From NCBI GenBank assembly GCA_018697195.1, contig CM031864.1, forward strand, positions 19,669,316 to 19,733,315: a stretch of 64,000 nt of DNA, in the 5' to 3' direction. The translations under genes and the position numbers were made by a program. Of this stretch, positions 1 through 14,300 are shown piece after piece; the stretch's first letter is position 1, and each line of letters begins with the position of its first letter. The notes under the pieces are model-generated. The model was given only the letters and a program-made list of their open reading frames with translations. It was not told where the DNA came from and did not search any database. Origin of the DNA: Certhia americana. Lineage: Eukaryota > Chordata > Aves > Passeriformes > Certhiidae.

Positions 1-2089
1 TTCCTTCAGACAGATCATTAGGTTCCTCCAAAGGGCCTCCCTCTTCCAGCTGGAGGTCTAAATTGTTGTTATTAAAGCTTTGATCCACCTAGCTTCAGCT
101 TTTCCATTTCTGAGCTACAGCATTAAACAAATCAACAACAAAATGCTGCAACAATTACAGAGATTTATGATATAAATTCCAAGCAATACTAATCCAAATG
201 GTTGTCTCCTAAGAGAATCAAGTGTTAATATGAACATACCAATTACTTCATACAACTGGAGAAGGTATTTCCATAAAGAATGTTCCTGAGTCTCAGCAGA
301 AAAGAATATACACATATAAATAATTATTAACTTCTATTGGTTTTGAAGTGTAGACTATGTGAAAAGTTATTGATACTACTTACACTGATATGTGATGTTC
401 CTTCACTGAAAGGACAGATTGCTGTGCCTGCTACTCATGTTTTGGTTCTTCTCCCACCAATGACAGCCCACTGGAAACTGAGAATATAAAACTTGTCATA
501 CAAGCACTGAGTAGTCATGACATAATGAAAACTTTTGATTACAATCCTGAACTGCATTAGTCAAAATAAGAGACCAGACCAACAAAATTAGAGGATGATA
601 GATATTAACTAGAGTGGTTGTAGTATTCCTGATTTTTCTTTCAAACACCAACATTGTGTCCAACTGAGTGTGACTGTAAGCAAGAAATGTGAATTAAACT
701 TCTAATTCAAACCCCAAGAATAGGTTTCTTACTGTCTTGTAACTGCATCAGCTGTATGTCTGACAATACAGCTGGATCCATTTGGCAGCAGGCTATTATA
801 ATACTCAGTGAAATGAGAAATTACCTGACAAGCCCCTTTTCCAGATTAACACAATGCATCAAACCCTTTTCAAATAGGCATTTCACCTATAGGCTATACA
901 CAATGGCATTTCCAAATTTCCAAAAATTGTTTTCTTTGTTTTCAAAGGTTTTGTTAAAATAGGCTATTAAAATAGTATTTAACTCCAGCCTTTGCATGCC
1001 ATCAGTCTCCAAGTGCATTTGGACAGTGAGAAGTCTATAAAGACCATAATGGATCTCCAAACCAACTACAGGTCTTGCTTGGCAGGCTGCAGAGACATTT
1101 GCAAAGACACTCTTCAGAAATTACATCTAATGAAGCAGTGCCATCACATGCAGATTAGTTTGGCTCTCCTTAATCCACTGGGTAAAGAGAGCCCATTCAC
1201 ATCTTAAGATATGACTAGAAAAGAAATTTAAGCTCCCCAAAATATTCTTTCATACAACCAGATTATTCTTTGCATTCATGAATGGTAATAAGATATTCAC
1301 TTCATCAAGATTTTGATCTGACAAAAGTGTTTCAAGGCCTATTCAGCCTCCAGGGGGGAAGAAAAGGGAAAAAAAATAAATTTCCACACATTGCGTTATG
1401 TAGTCGGTAAAGGTAAATTTATATTTAACAGCTTAGTTTATCTACCAGTTTACCATAGCTTTTTCTTTCTTCCTACTTGTCCCTCCTCTTCTACTGCTCT
1501 TTCCTCCTCCTTTGCACTTTCCAGTAGCCACAGTTTCACCTTCTATCCTCTCTCTACCACATTTTGGCACTCATCAGGCTTCCCTGGGCAATGATCTGAC
1601 TCATCAGCATAGCAATAGCCACCTTTTAGCTTGGTTAGTTCTCAGCCAGCTTAGTGAGCAGATTCAATGAGCAGACGGCCACATTAACTGTGGGAATATG
1701 GGATATAGAGACAGATGCAGAGTGTCTCCTTTCAGCTCCACAGAGCCAGTATATCTGTTCAAACTTCCTACAAAATTTCACAATGAGCAAATACCAAGCA
1801 AAGAGCAGAATATCACAAAGAGGAGCCACTTCAGATTCAGGTGAAAATAAGGATGATTATATCTTTCTGATTAGAAAATGTAGCTATGAAACAGGTCTGA
1901 CAAACCTCACAATCAAAACAACACTTCCACGAAAAATAAGGAAACTGTATTATACCAAGTTTTTTGCTCCTAGTTAATAATCACCACACTAAGGTGAAGG
2001 CTTAAGTAAATGTACAGTGCTGTGTGAAGCAGTATTGAATATTTGAATCTGTTGAAGAACATGAGTTGGTGACATACTGTCACAGGCAT
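1..2089. other. 5' flank of PALMD, no gene seen
   Basis: AT-rich single-copy-looking DNA. Open frames here (the longest is 107 codons near 1654-1977) show no recognisable domain, and I see no splice-bounded exon, so I treat them as chance. It is either intergenic or part of the PALMD 5' region, because the PALMD first exon is not placed with certainty. Confidence 0.5.
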
Positions 2090-2647
2090 GCGATGACTCC
2101 TCAGGTTCAGCTGCTTGCACTGCATCGCTCGGCACTCCACACAGCCGGCGTCAGCTGGCCAGAGCCCCGTGTTATTGAGATGACCTCCCTGGCACTGGGA
2201 GCAAACAGGGGACAGCTGATATTAACAGTTTGAGCAACTGACAAGCTGAGAGTTTTTCCTCAGCCACTGCTTCCAAATAAACTCCTCAGCAAAAAACAAC
2301 AGGTCTTCGCTGCAGAAACTAGGCCTGTATTTGCAACACACGTCATCTGACATAAACAATCTTATCACCTCTGCTAACAAAAAAGTTTTGCATAAATCTT
2401 ATCATGTTTGCTTTTTTTTTTTTTTCCATTAATACTTGGAAAGGCTTACGTAAAACAAATTGTATGTGGGATATTTTTTGCCCACCCACAGTGGAGTGAA
2501 TATCTGGAAGCACAGGAAGGATTGCCAGAGTCTGAAGTCATCGTGTTTTCACAGCAGTTTCAAGCTTCAGATAAATAACTAAGCATGCATGTTTATCATA
2601 CATGTCAACATGAGGTCTCTCATGGTCCCTGGACCACTCATAGTAAG
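2090..2647 (+). promoter_or_regulatory. Candidate PALMD promoter / non-coding first exon
   Basis: About seven CpG dinucleotides cluster within roughly 2090-2170, which stands out against CpG-poor surroundings. About 480 bp further on, a strong 5' splice site (TAAG|GTAAGC) ends a possible exon at 2647. The first coding exon of PALMD begins with an acceptor one base before the ATG, so a non-coding upstream exon must exist. This is the best candidate I can see within the window, but the true exon 1 may lie left of it. No TATA or initiator can be fixed. This is inference. Confidence 0.22.
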
Positions 2648-5600
2648 GTAAGCCTGAGGCCTGCAAGGTGCCTGAGTTCATCTCTCTGCTGCCAGAAGTC
2701 ACATTTCCTACATCTTTCTCCTCTTGCTACTTGTCCCCTGATCAGAATTAGAGTTCTTCTTACTCCCTAATACTACTATTCCTGTCATCTCCTACTGAGC
2801 CTTTTCAGCTTACTGACATAGTGAATATTCATGGATTTGGGGGGTTAGGTTTGTTTTCAGGTTTTCTTTTTAATTACTTTCCTGACAGATTAGCAAATAT
2901 AATTTCTCCACAGATTTATCAGACGAAGGGAAGTGAAAGGATAATGTGGCTGGAAGTGTGGGAGGTGAAAGCAGTAATTCCTCTTTGCTCTGCTGGGAGT
3001 TATCAGATAAGGTTCATCTCATCTTGCAGAACCTCTGAGCTCCAGTGCTACAGGCACAGACTAGTTAGGCAGCTTCTCAAAGGAGCAGCGTGAGAGCTCT
3101 GCCCATGCCTCAGGAGAAGGGAGCCAGCTGAGGCAACCCACACAGGCTGCCGAATGGCTTCACCAGCTCCAGCTGCAGAAAGAGATTTCCTCTTAAGAAG
3201 TTCCTACTTCAGCTCATCTTCTAGAACATTTTATCTGTACTTTTAAGGCTTTCACCAGCAGCATTTGGTACTATGGCACTGGTACACCTGGTGTTCACAA
3301 AATGTGTCTGCAAGGCCCTCATTTTGCTCTGCCATCTTACTGAAGTCTCTTAGACCCAAACACCACAACTGTTCTCATTGTATTCTCCAAGAGTATCATA
3401 AGAATTGGAAGAAAATGAGATTAGTTTCCTCACTGTCAACAGCATAGTACCTGTTTGGGTTTTGTTACTTTTTGCAGGATTTGGCCCTGGTTATGGGGTG
3501 GTTTGTTTTCAAACTTAATAAAACATAACCTAACTATGCAATAACTAAAGCCAGTTCTCAGAGCCCTGCTAAAAATTCTCCACACAGTTGGCTGGGTAGG
3601 ATTTAAAACTCTGCCCTATTCTTAGAAGTGCATATCTGCAGCAGTTGGAAAATTCTATGTTGTAAGCAATGCGTTCCAAAACATTTTTAAGGCACTCATC
3701 CTGAGTATTTCAGATTCTTTGTGGGTTTATTTGTTTCAGTTTATATTTAAAAAACAAAACAAAACAACTGAAAAAAAATAAATTAAACCACCACAAAACA
3801 AACACAGTCCTATCACTATCTGGGCACCTGAACACATTCTATTAGAAGTCTGACATTTGATATCACCACAGTAATTACACTTAAGCTATTCACTGAATTG
3901 GGATTTTTAGATGAGACACAACAGAGTTAAAGGTGCTTTGGAAAGCCTCCCACATCCAGAGGTTCATATAATACACAGGGACTAAGAACTGATGAGTCTG
4001 AGAACATGAAAAAAGCTATGCAAGGTATGGTTAACTGATTAAAAATAATCAGTATACTTCACCAAATTTCACCATGTAATTTTAGAAAATAAAGGCAATA
4101 TGGTCTATGCTTAGCACTATAGCACTTTTAGTTGGATTTAACTGTATACATAAGATATTTGAAGAGGAGCATGCTTCATTCTAAAACCTCTCCATAGCAT
4201 TGAAAGGTGTCTGAGCAGCAGATGTACTATAAAATAATATTTTTAAAAATCAATGTGTTAAAAAATCTGAAGATAGTGACAAATAGCTGTGTCTTCAGTT
4301 TGAGTTTAAGGAATTAATATATTTATAGTTATGAATAGCAACAGGAAGGGAGTTGTACCAACTGAAACATAATAGTCCAAGGCTTTTCCTCCCAGAGATT
4401 CAGGGTGTGTATCTACTCAAACAAGTGAATAAGGCAGAATTTAGCTTCATAAAACTGTATAAATCTGACATATTCAGATATTGGTTTGCTTCAGTGAGAG
4501 GATCCAAGAAATTAATTATGTTAAAAGACCTGCCTAGTAGGGGATTACTTCTCCAAAAATTTTCAAAGCAAAATGTAATCCCTCCTGAGACCTGGCAGAT
4601 TTTTTGTTAAACTTCCTCTAAGATCCTAAAATGTATACATTTTTTAATAATTTCAATGTATAATTTGATGGAGGGACATAAGCATTATTTAGATTTTCAA
4701 ATTTCTATTTCTTGTTAGTTTATTTTCCACCTGTAAAATGTAAACCCGTGGTCCCAGCTGGAGAAGAGACTGTCTCTCAATCAATTGAGACACCCTCAAG
4801 AGCAGACTTCTGGGCCAATTGACACAATGGCTGCAGTAAACATTTGTATTGAGAGACCTTCAATGAAATTTATCTCCTCCCTATTCCTGCTGTCAGAGCC
4901 AAGGCTACACGTAGACAAATGCATAGAGACAGCACATTTGCTCACTGTAAGAATATAGAATTCCTTTTTGTACTGAGTCCAAGATACCCCTTTTATGTTT
5001 CAAACACATTTATAAAGGCAGCTCACCATAAAGCAAAATTATCAAACTAATTAAGATGAACAAAATGTGAATTCATTAACTCAGTAACCACTTTTTCCAG
5101 AAAGTATTGGCTGTTTTCAGCTGGTAACAATCTAATCAACTCCATTCACCTCAAACTCACTTTTTGAAACAGTGAAAACTTATTTCTGCTTACCTTTAAT
5201 GCAATGTTTCTTCTCAAAGGCAACTGTTTACTATTACAATAATCTGTATCTCACTGTACCTTAGGCTAATTATGTGTTTCAAAAGAAATTCCAGTACAAT
5301 TAACAAGAGTAGAACTAAAGCTGATATTGTATGTAGAGTATGGCCAGGGAAAGCCACTACAGTTCTGAAGATCGTTCCAGGACTCAGACACTACTCCAGA
5401 AATGAACAACAGAACTTGTATTTTTCAGCTGTGAAAGTGCTTTTATGGTCCTTCTAGATTTCAGGTCATGATATTCCATTCTTCTAAATTAACACCCCTT
5501 TTCCGTGAGGCTTCATAATGGAACTCTCTCACCTTGTGATTTCATTAATAATAAATGGGTTTTTTTAAAAATGCAATTTCCATTATTATTCCCAAATTAG

Positions 5601-8281
5601 GTACACAGTGCAAAAGGGAAATAAACAAAGAAATAAGTGAAGCCAAAAATTCCAACCTGTATGACTCATTATATGATACACAAACATTTTCTGCACCACT
5701 CAAAGCATCTATTCTACCAAAAGAAAAATAAACTTTTTCTTAAAGTTGTAGAATAGGTAGATAGTTTCCTCTGGAAATGATCCTGGCAGGTAGGTTCTGA
5801 GAAACCTTGTTCCAAGAATCCTGCAGCCTGAAAACTCGGCTGTTCAGATTCACTGCTCTAACCTCTACTCCATAGATACTCCTACTAGTAAGGCAGGCTT
5901 ACTGGGCAGACAAAATGACAGCTGGTCCATTTCTTCTCTTGCAGATAAATCCCATTTAGAATAGGATTAAGATAAATGGAAAACAACCTATTGACTGAAC
6001 AACAAATCCTGCCTAGCAAGGGGATATATATGAGTCAAACAATTTAAAATATTTAAAGTAAGTTTTAAATACTTTCTTAATAATGGTCACCTAAAAACAG
6101 AAGCTACATTCTAGAAACCTTCTTCAGTTTACCTCAATTAACTGGTTTAGATTAGGGAAAGACAAGCTAAATACTTTTCCAGTTGCAACTATATAACATT
6201 GACAAATAGGGGCTTTAAAAACACTTACATAATTTTCCAGCATAAATTTAGGATAATATTTTAGGTCATAAAAATTATAAGCAATGCAAACCCATTGATT
6301 TTAATTTGATCTTGAAATATAGATCTAATTCCTCCACCCATTGAGTGTAGATCTCATTTATTTCAGATTACAGATTCTAGCCCAAAACAGACATCCTTAA
6401 TTCTGATGTAATCCCTTGTTGCTTTAAATATTTTTAAACACTCTGGAGTCCACATACACACTTCAAATTTAAGATGAACTTCACAGAGCACAAAAGTAAA
6501 ATAAGTTGGTTTGGTTTTTTTTACAATGTTTGGTAAGGCAGGCTATACTAACTTACAGAAGCTTAAACAGAAAGACTGTCTCTCTGCTGGCTTCTGCAAC
6601 AACAATATATTTATTTTTATGGGGTGGTTGAATTTATTCTCTTATCCATAAACCAAACTTAGTCAAACTCACATGTAATCTGTCTCTTGATACACCTCAA
6701 CATACTTGCCTTTGAACTTTGCATTTGCTTTAATATTGTAATTTTTAAAATTTCAGGTGCTGACCAAACAAAGCATATATAAATATTTAAAAAATAGAAA
6801 TTAACTTTTCACTGGAGAATAAAAATGGGGTCTTTGCAAGTTTGAACAAAACCTCAGGGTGGATCAGAGAATAAAGAAAACATTAATGAATCCTTAATCC
6901 CCAGAGCAGAGGGGGAAAATCTGCTTGTGTATACAGAGAAGTGATGACAGACTAGAAAGGATGAAATTCAAATTAAATATTGGTTTCTATTCAATTATAA
7001 GGCTGTAATTTCACCATCAAGTGTTAAATTCTGTAGCATCTTAGAGTTTGCTAATAATGAGCTTGATTTGCCACTAAGCTTCAGGTCACTGTACCAACAT
7101 GTAAAATAAATCCCGTCACCAAACCCTGCTGAGTTGAGTCATGACAGTCATGAAAGCCAAACATGCTGACTGACTCTTCTGCTGATGTCCTTACTTCACA
7201 TAATTTAATTTCCGTGATACTGAAGGTAACAAAGGGATTCCAGATTCACATTACACCTTTATGCTGTTTGATTTGCTTAGAATTTTTTCCACAACTGGAT
7301 TTTACTAAGGCAGTTCCACTTGTTCTGCAGGTTTCCTAGATTGATTTTGGACAGCTGACTCTCACTCAGGTAAATGGAAAGGTCAAAATGTGCACCATCC
7401 CTAAAGGCACAGAATGCTGTTTTCAGCAGAAGTCTGCAGCAAGTCAGCTGAATAAAAATCCATCCTGAGAGCCACCAGCATTTTAGATTCATCTCAGTAA
7501 CGCTGCAGTGATGATCCTGAAATCCTTACTTAGACAAAGCCTCCCCTGAGTCCCAGATAGCTGACCAGTAATTGCACAGATTAACACTTGCATTTAATGA
7601 AAGACCTGACTGCTTAAAGTTTATCTTACTGTAGGTTACCAGTTCTAAAACTCTTCCAGCTATGAATACAGCCTTTCTAAAAATTTCATCTACAAAACTA
7701 AATTGAAACAGCCAGCTCAAAAAACCCTCCATTCCATCTACAATGTTAATATTACAACTGGTTAAAATATACTGGTGAAATAAGAGAAAAAAATTTAATA
7801 ATAAACTTTATGAATTGAAATAAATTTAATAAGTTTAAAATATCCGTTTATCACCAGAAGCATAGAAAAAGAGAAGAAACAGGAACATAATAAAAGTTTA
7901 CTTCAACCATGGTCCTGTAAGAGTCCGTTTTGGGCATTGAACAGTTAAAGAAGCAGTGGCACGCAAACCAAGCACATTAAAACAAAGAGTTGGCAGCTCC
8001 TGAAGGGAAAGAGCTTGTGCTCCACTGTTCCAACTTGTCAGTCAACTCATGCCAGCACTCTCCTTGTCTGCCTCTTCTCCACACCCTCATTACATGTGTC
8101 TGTCTGGACTGATCTGCTCATCTGTTCAGGGACTCTTCTGACAAGTTAAAAATTCTGCCTCTTTCTGCTCTGGAACTGGATCAAATCACCTCAGCTTTTT
8201 TTTTGTAGCCCCACCAGGAGGCTTTTTGCTTATGGTCTCATTCTGTTTGCCTTCACTACTTGTCTGTTTTTGATTTGTAGA
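2648..8281 (+). other. PALMD: Probable 5' UTR intron of PALMD
   Basis: The stretch ends in a good 3' splice site (TTGATTTGTAG at about 8271-8281) one base before the start codon of PALMD. It is AT-rich, with a T16 run near 2411-2426 and A/T homopolymer patches. No coding exon or repeat family was recognised inside. Confidence 0.45.
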
Positions 8282-8326
8282 ATGGAGGAAGCCGAATTGC
8301 TGAAAGAAAGATTCCAGGCCATAACA
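8282..8326 (+). CDS. PALMD: PALMD coding exon 1
   Basis: It encodes residues 1-15 (MEEAELLKERFQAIT). The acceptor TTTGTAG ends one base before the ATG and the donor is ACA|GTAAGT, phase 0. The start is fixed by identity with the family N terminus. The exon carries a single 5' UTR base (8281). Confidence 0.94.
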
Positions 8327-11300
8327 GTAAGTGCTCATGGTTATAATTCACTATTAAAAAAAAAAAAAAAAAGGGCTTAGAAGCAATATTATTAATGAGC
8401 TGCTGTGTGTTTGCTGAATAATGATTTATCCCAGGACAAAAAAGAAAAGACTTTTTGTCTGCTTGAAATTGTTACTTAACAATTCTAGTTTATAAGATAT
8501 TGCTTTAAGACAGCTAAGTTGACTGTACTGTTTTTATTCTGAATTGTACTGGTTGCACTGCACTTTAGCTTCAAAGTAGTGAAAGTTTGTGTGTAAGTCA
8601 CTACTGGACACTTTAAAACAGACATTACTGTCATCATACTGAATGTTTGCCTGAAGGTCAAATGGCAGGTAGAGAATTCCGGAACAAATCAATTTTCACA
8701 TTTCACAATGTGAGATTAGAGATTTTTCATTTGCACTGTGGAATTAAATACAATTTCTGAATTATTAATGATCTAAGTATTTCTGTCTGAAAAGTAAAAA
8801 AGGACAAGCTTGGATTAAGAAAATTCCTCCCCGTCAGTTTTCAGAGGAAGGACCCAGTGAAGGTTATGCTGGAGACATTAGAAAACATTTTCAGTTTCTC
8901 TTCAAAAAAGAAATCTGAGTGATGATTTCTAGTGCGTGAAAGGAACAACTAAACTATTTTTAAAGTAATACAACCTGATGTTATAAAAATTGGCTGAAGC
9001 CGAATCTTCCTGTGATTTGATCTCCGACTGAACTTACTCAGTTACAAAAGACAAACTGAAACAAAATTTGGTCCCCTAAGATGAAAGGAAGCCTCCAGAA
9101 GGATCACTCACTTCTTAGTTCATACAAAATAATGGAAATGGAAAAAAAGGTATTTGTCACACTCCTAACATGTTAGATTAGTTGTGAAACACTACTGACA
9201 GAATAAATGGTAAGCAGAATTTAAAAAATACCTTATTGGAATCCAAAGAAATGTAAGAATGCATAACTGGAAATCTATAGGAATCTAATAGGTTTTAATA
9301 ATATGGGAATCTAATTGGTTTTAATTGAGCTTTAATTATGGCACTTGATAAAAGCCAAAAGAACCATTAATTGTGATTTACTTGAGACCTGACTCAAGCC
9401 CACAATAAGGTAATTTGAAATGTTTTAGAGGGTTTACAATACATTTGTTTGTTTAACTGTAATGTTGCCTGAACCAGGGTCATAACCTGGACTTTGTCTC
9501 TAGTGTATGGACTCAAAAGATAACAAATGTTTTGGCACTCCAGAGAAGTCCAGGCCTCACAATGCTTTGTGAGGAATGGGGCAGAGCTCCTGGCTGATGT
9601 GGTCTCCTATGAACATACGAGGTTGGCATCCTCCAGCTGCAGCTTTGTTTCCAAATTAATACTGGAGCAGTTTATTTTTTAGGAAACTGGGGCAGCTTCC
9701 AGGGTCTTGCATTAGAAGAAATAGGAAATCATATTTGGGTTCTGCCTCTGACTTCATTTATTACACTTGATGTGTGAAGGAGCTATTTGCTCTCTACTTT
9801 CATCAATCCAGAGCATTCAGTTGAAACATTTGGAGTGTTCTGACTGCAGAAATGAAGTCAGATAAGGTGAAGTTATCAGCCTTAACAACCTGCACTAGGA
9901 GTTGTCCAGGGAAACAACATGCTGCAGTTATAATAGCAAGCTCCTCCATTGTTCTGGGGAGGTTTGGCTCAGGTAACATACCTGGGAATTTCAAGTGCTA
10001 CCTTCCAGATGTTTGCTGCAAAGGCTCTAACAGGATAGCAAGGGGTCCTCAGAGCAGTCAACAACTGCATCTGCACTAAACCTTATTGGTTTCTGTTGTT
10101 AAATAGCTGTCTCCTTGACAGCAGCAGAGCCAAGCAGGAGTTTTCAGTCTTATGCTAATCTTTTCTCCGTATAGCAAACAAAAAGGAAAACATGATTATT
10201 GGTTTTGTTCGTGACGTTGCTGTTTTTAAATATTTTGATGTTCCCACTGCACTGAAAAGGAAATTTTTTCCTTTGTTATATAGCGACCACCTGCTGCTTG
10301 TGTATATAAGATATAAAAAGTAAAAAATCAAATGCCTTCATTTTGTTAGCAAGACTTTCATACTTTAAAATATGAAAGCTGCAATATTTTTGATGCTTAG
10401 TAGGTTCTAATATCTTGAAAACTACATGAAAATAAGACTAAATTAGCTAAGACATTAGCTGCTCCATGGAATTTGTATGTGGCATTTGCCAGGAGACCAA
10501 GACCACCAACTTTGCCACTGTCTTTGTCACTATAGAGCACTGACACAAACTAAGGGACTTGGCAGACAAGATCTCACAAGACACTGCTCTGTGGATGCCA
10601 TTCCATATCCTCCAGACAGATCCAGTTTAGAACACAATTCATAGAATTTATGAATACAATAAAGTCAGGAAGGAGTTGCACGCGTTTCAGTAGGAGTGAA
10701 AATTGACACCAAGCCTTACCTTGCACTGATGTACACCAGAAGGGAATGGCTGAAGATGCTCTGTCATGAAAAGCAAATCTTGCTCACAGTAACAAGAGCA
10801 TAGGAAAAGAGGATACAAAAACTTCTGCCAGCAACATGAGTATCTGCAGGGACAGAGCACAAGATTTAATAGAATCATGGCTCCCTTAGCTATCCAGGAA
10901 TCAAACACTTATTCCATTAGATGAACAGTCAAAGCTTTGTAAAACAAGACATGATGTGCAGACAAAGCATAGCAGAATGCACTGTAGAAAATATTCTTAG
11001 AGGTTTTTAAAGTTATGTTGGCCCACAAGGTTCAAAATGATTCCTCATACTTCTTTGTGTCTGGAATTAGACTAAACTACATAGATATATAAACTAGACA
11101 TATAAAAGAATCTATTTCAACTGATTTAAACTGAGCAACTGGATACTGGATATTTAATAGCAACCAGTGAAATTAAAACTAGATGTTAATGCTAGAACAC
11201 CAAAAGATATAAGAAGAAAACTTTCAGAGAAAAAACATTGGATATAAAAGAAATGTGGGCCTCTTAGAAAAAACAAAAAAAGACGCAAAAGTTTCTTTAC

Positions 11301-14300
11301 TGAATAGGTTCCTTATTATACAGTTTGTTTAAAATGCACTAATTTCTGCTTTTATACTCATATTTCTTTCTGCACAGTAGTTTATGTACAAATACTCATT
11401 TCAGACTGCCCAAACTCCTATTACATCTCCAGTGGTGCAAAAAAATAATTGACTTAGAATAAACCAAGTAAAAGTTCATTCTCTGGCTAAAAATCTTATC
11501 CAGAACTTTAGAAAAGACAAAAAAGAGTTTTTCTTAAGTATCCTAATAATCTGTAAACACAAGCTCTTGTAATCTGTAAACACCACTCATCTATGATGAG
11601 TTATTTAAAGGCCATTTATACCATGAGATCAGGAATATTTCCTAAGTAAGGAAAAGTGTGAAGATCAGAGACCAGATAGCCAGTCCTGATTTTGAAGACA
11701 GAGTAAGAAAAATCCAGCATAGCAGCTTTTGGATAAAGTCCCTCACAAGAGTCATTGCAGAAAAATTACACATTGTAGTGATCCTAAATCAGTAACTTTG
11801 TTAATTGTATTAAAGAGCATTGGCAAAACACAAAACCATTGCAGAGACAAAAATAGCATGCATTTTGAGGAAAGAGCCCCACCTGTTCTGTTTGGAGTAT
11901 TAAAAGGCAGACTAACACCATCAAGGAAAAATTGTAAAGGGTTTATAAATAATATATAAATATTATATTATATATATTAAATATATTTTATAAATAAAAT
12001 ATAAATAAACCATACTTTGCAGACTGCGAGAGATCAGGGGCACTCTGATGTTCACCTACTGAATCCCAGCAGAGTATCAGTAGTGCCTGACCAGCCTGTA
12101 CCCTGCCCTCAGTCCCATAAAGCTTGGTGCCTTCTTACACTTCCTCTCCTATCCTTCAGAAAAGTGTCCTTAGAGTCTGTGGCCCCGCTGCTAAGTTCTA
12201 ATTTCCAGTAACAGTGAAGTGATTCAGCCAAGCACACCACATCTCTTCCTGTTTCCAAATCCCAGGGAAATGGTGGAGAACAACTCCCAGCCTTATGTCC
12301 AGCACTTCCTAACTGACTTTCTCCAGTCCTCACACACAGCTGGTTCCACAGGTGGGCTGAAAGGGCAAGGCTCTTCCTCTGTTTGCAAAGAAGTTAACTC
12401 CTTCCGAAACTACACTTGTCTGAAAACAGACTCTTTATAAAGAAAGCTATCACTTTTCTAACAGAGCCAAGCTGTTCTAATTGAAAGGAAAGAGGGATTA
12501 GCCTCCAGTCAACAAACATTTCTGCACAGGACAACAGAAGATTCCATTTACTTCCCTAAAATGTAACAAGAAACAAGTACAAATGTTTCTTGATTGGCAC
12601 ATGGCAAGGTGCCATGCCCAATAACAGAATTTTATACCATCAAGGCAGACCAAAACAATAGCCTACTAATACACCTTATTAAAGTTACTTTCCTTTGGCA
12701 TGATTCCTTCCCCCCTGGCTGCTGAGGACACAAGGTACTAAATCAGTTTTTGGCCTCACACAGAGGAGCCACAAGGTTACTCCATGTGACAGTGTTATCC
12801 AAAAACAGGAGAGACTCAAGCATTGCCAGCATTCAGACATTGCTCACCCATTTCCTTTTTTCTCTAATCTGTAATAAAAATGATTAAGGTGGCACTAGGA
12901 TAGACCAGCACTACACAAGGTTTTTCCTACTTAAGATCAGCAGTCATGGAAACAGCCTGCACACAAACAATTTTTTTTTTTTTAATTGAGAGGTAGCAGC
13001 AACATATATGAAGTATATCACAATTCTCTTTTCTCATCTTTACCATTATTTGACAAACAAAATAAATTTCTAAAGTCTTTGTTTATTCCTGTTTATTTCA
13101 GCTATTAGCCACAGGATACATAAACTGAGTGCTGGATTCACTGACAGCCCATTTCATTCAGTGATGTATCACAGCTGCTCAGTGGAGACCATGCAGACTC
13201 TTTCCTCTCCTAAACGATGCGTGGGCTGCCTTAGGAATTTTGGTCAGGACCCAGTTTTAGTCTCACTCTGCATGTACAATTCTGCTCAACTCTACTTTCT
13301 TCCTGGTTTTGCCCCCAACCCTTCCCAAGACTAAATAATTTTTATTTTGCATCATCCCTCCTTTGTGGTCATTAACACATTTAAATGTACTTTAGAGAAA
13401 AATGGTGGAAACCATACCTGTGTTGGATCAAATTATTGCTGCAAAGAATTATGCACTGCCTAAGCACCACATAAGCTATAAAATAAGGCTTTATTTGCAT
13501 GGATTGATTTCACCCCACTGAACAACACTTAAGTAATAATTTTATTAACAAGCAATTTCTCTAAACAAAGTTTTATTGTTCTTAATTTGTAGGACAAAAG
13601 AAAACTGCAAGAAGAAATTACACAGAAACGTCTAAAAGTAGAAGAGGAAAAAATGAAACACCAACATTTAAAGGTCAGTAAAGTGTAAGATTTATGTAAC
13701 TAAAGATAGCCTCAAGTCATACAGCACGAAAAAAGGCTGGGGATTTTGGAATGCAAATCTTCATGCATTTAAGTCGTGCTTTTACTGTCAAATCTTCACA
13801 GCTTTGTGGAGTCTTGCCAGGACTCCATTTGACTTTAATAAGCATCACTCTTTGAAAAAAATTACACTGGGGAGCTAATGTTACTTGATCACTTTCATGG
13901 CATAAAATGAGATCATAACCAGGAAAAACTCACCGATGAAAATCAAGCCTCACATTTCAGACTGGGTGTGTTCACTCCCTAATCCCACAACAGCCACCTC
14001 ACTTGGTACAGGGTGCATCACAATCATGAGGTCTAATTGCATTTTTTCCTAGAAAAAACCCAACCTATTTATTTGGCTTAGGCATTTGTCAGCTTGTTTA
14101 ATTATTCTTTAAAAAAATAATGCTGTTTCTTTGTATATCTAAAAAAAGGGAAAAAAAACATAAATGTTACAAATATTGTTCTCAAATATGGCCTGGTAAA
14201 CTCAGGATTACGAAGTTCAAAGGAATAAGAAACATAAAGATCCATCTGTGTAGAGAATTGAAATTGCAGTGATTTCTACCCAACACCACTATTCTTAAAA

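Larger units (their letters stand above)
8327..13592 (+). other. PALMD: PALMD intron after coding exon 1
   Basis: A 5.3 kb intron. It contains an A-run at about 8356-8372, a 20-bp imperfect direct repeat at 9280-9325, and an almost pure A/T stretch at 11943-12009. No coding exon is supported; the open frames inside lack splice context and family resemblance. Confidence 0.85.

Noticed and set aside
1654..1977. 107-codon plus-strand open frame
   Set aside because: No family resemblance, no codon bias and no splice signals; chance at this length in 64 kb is expected.
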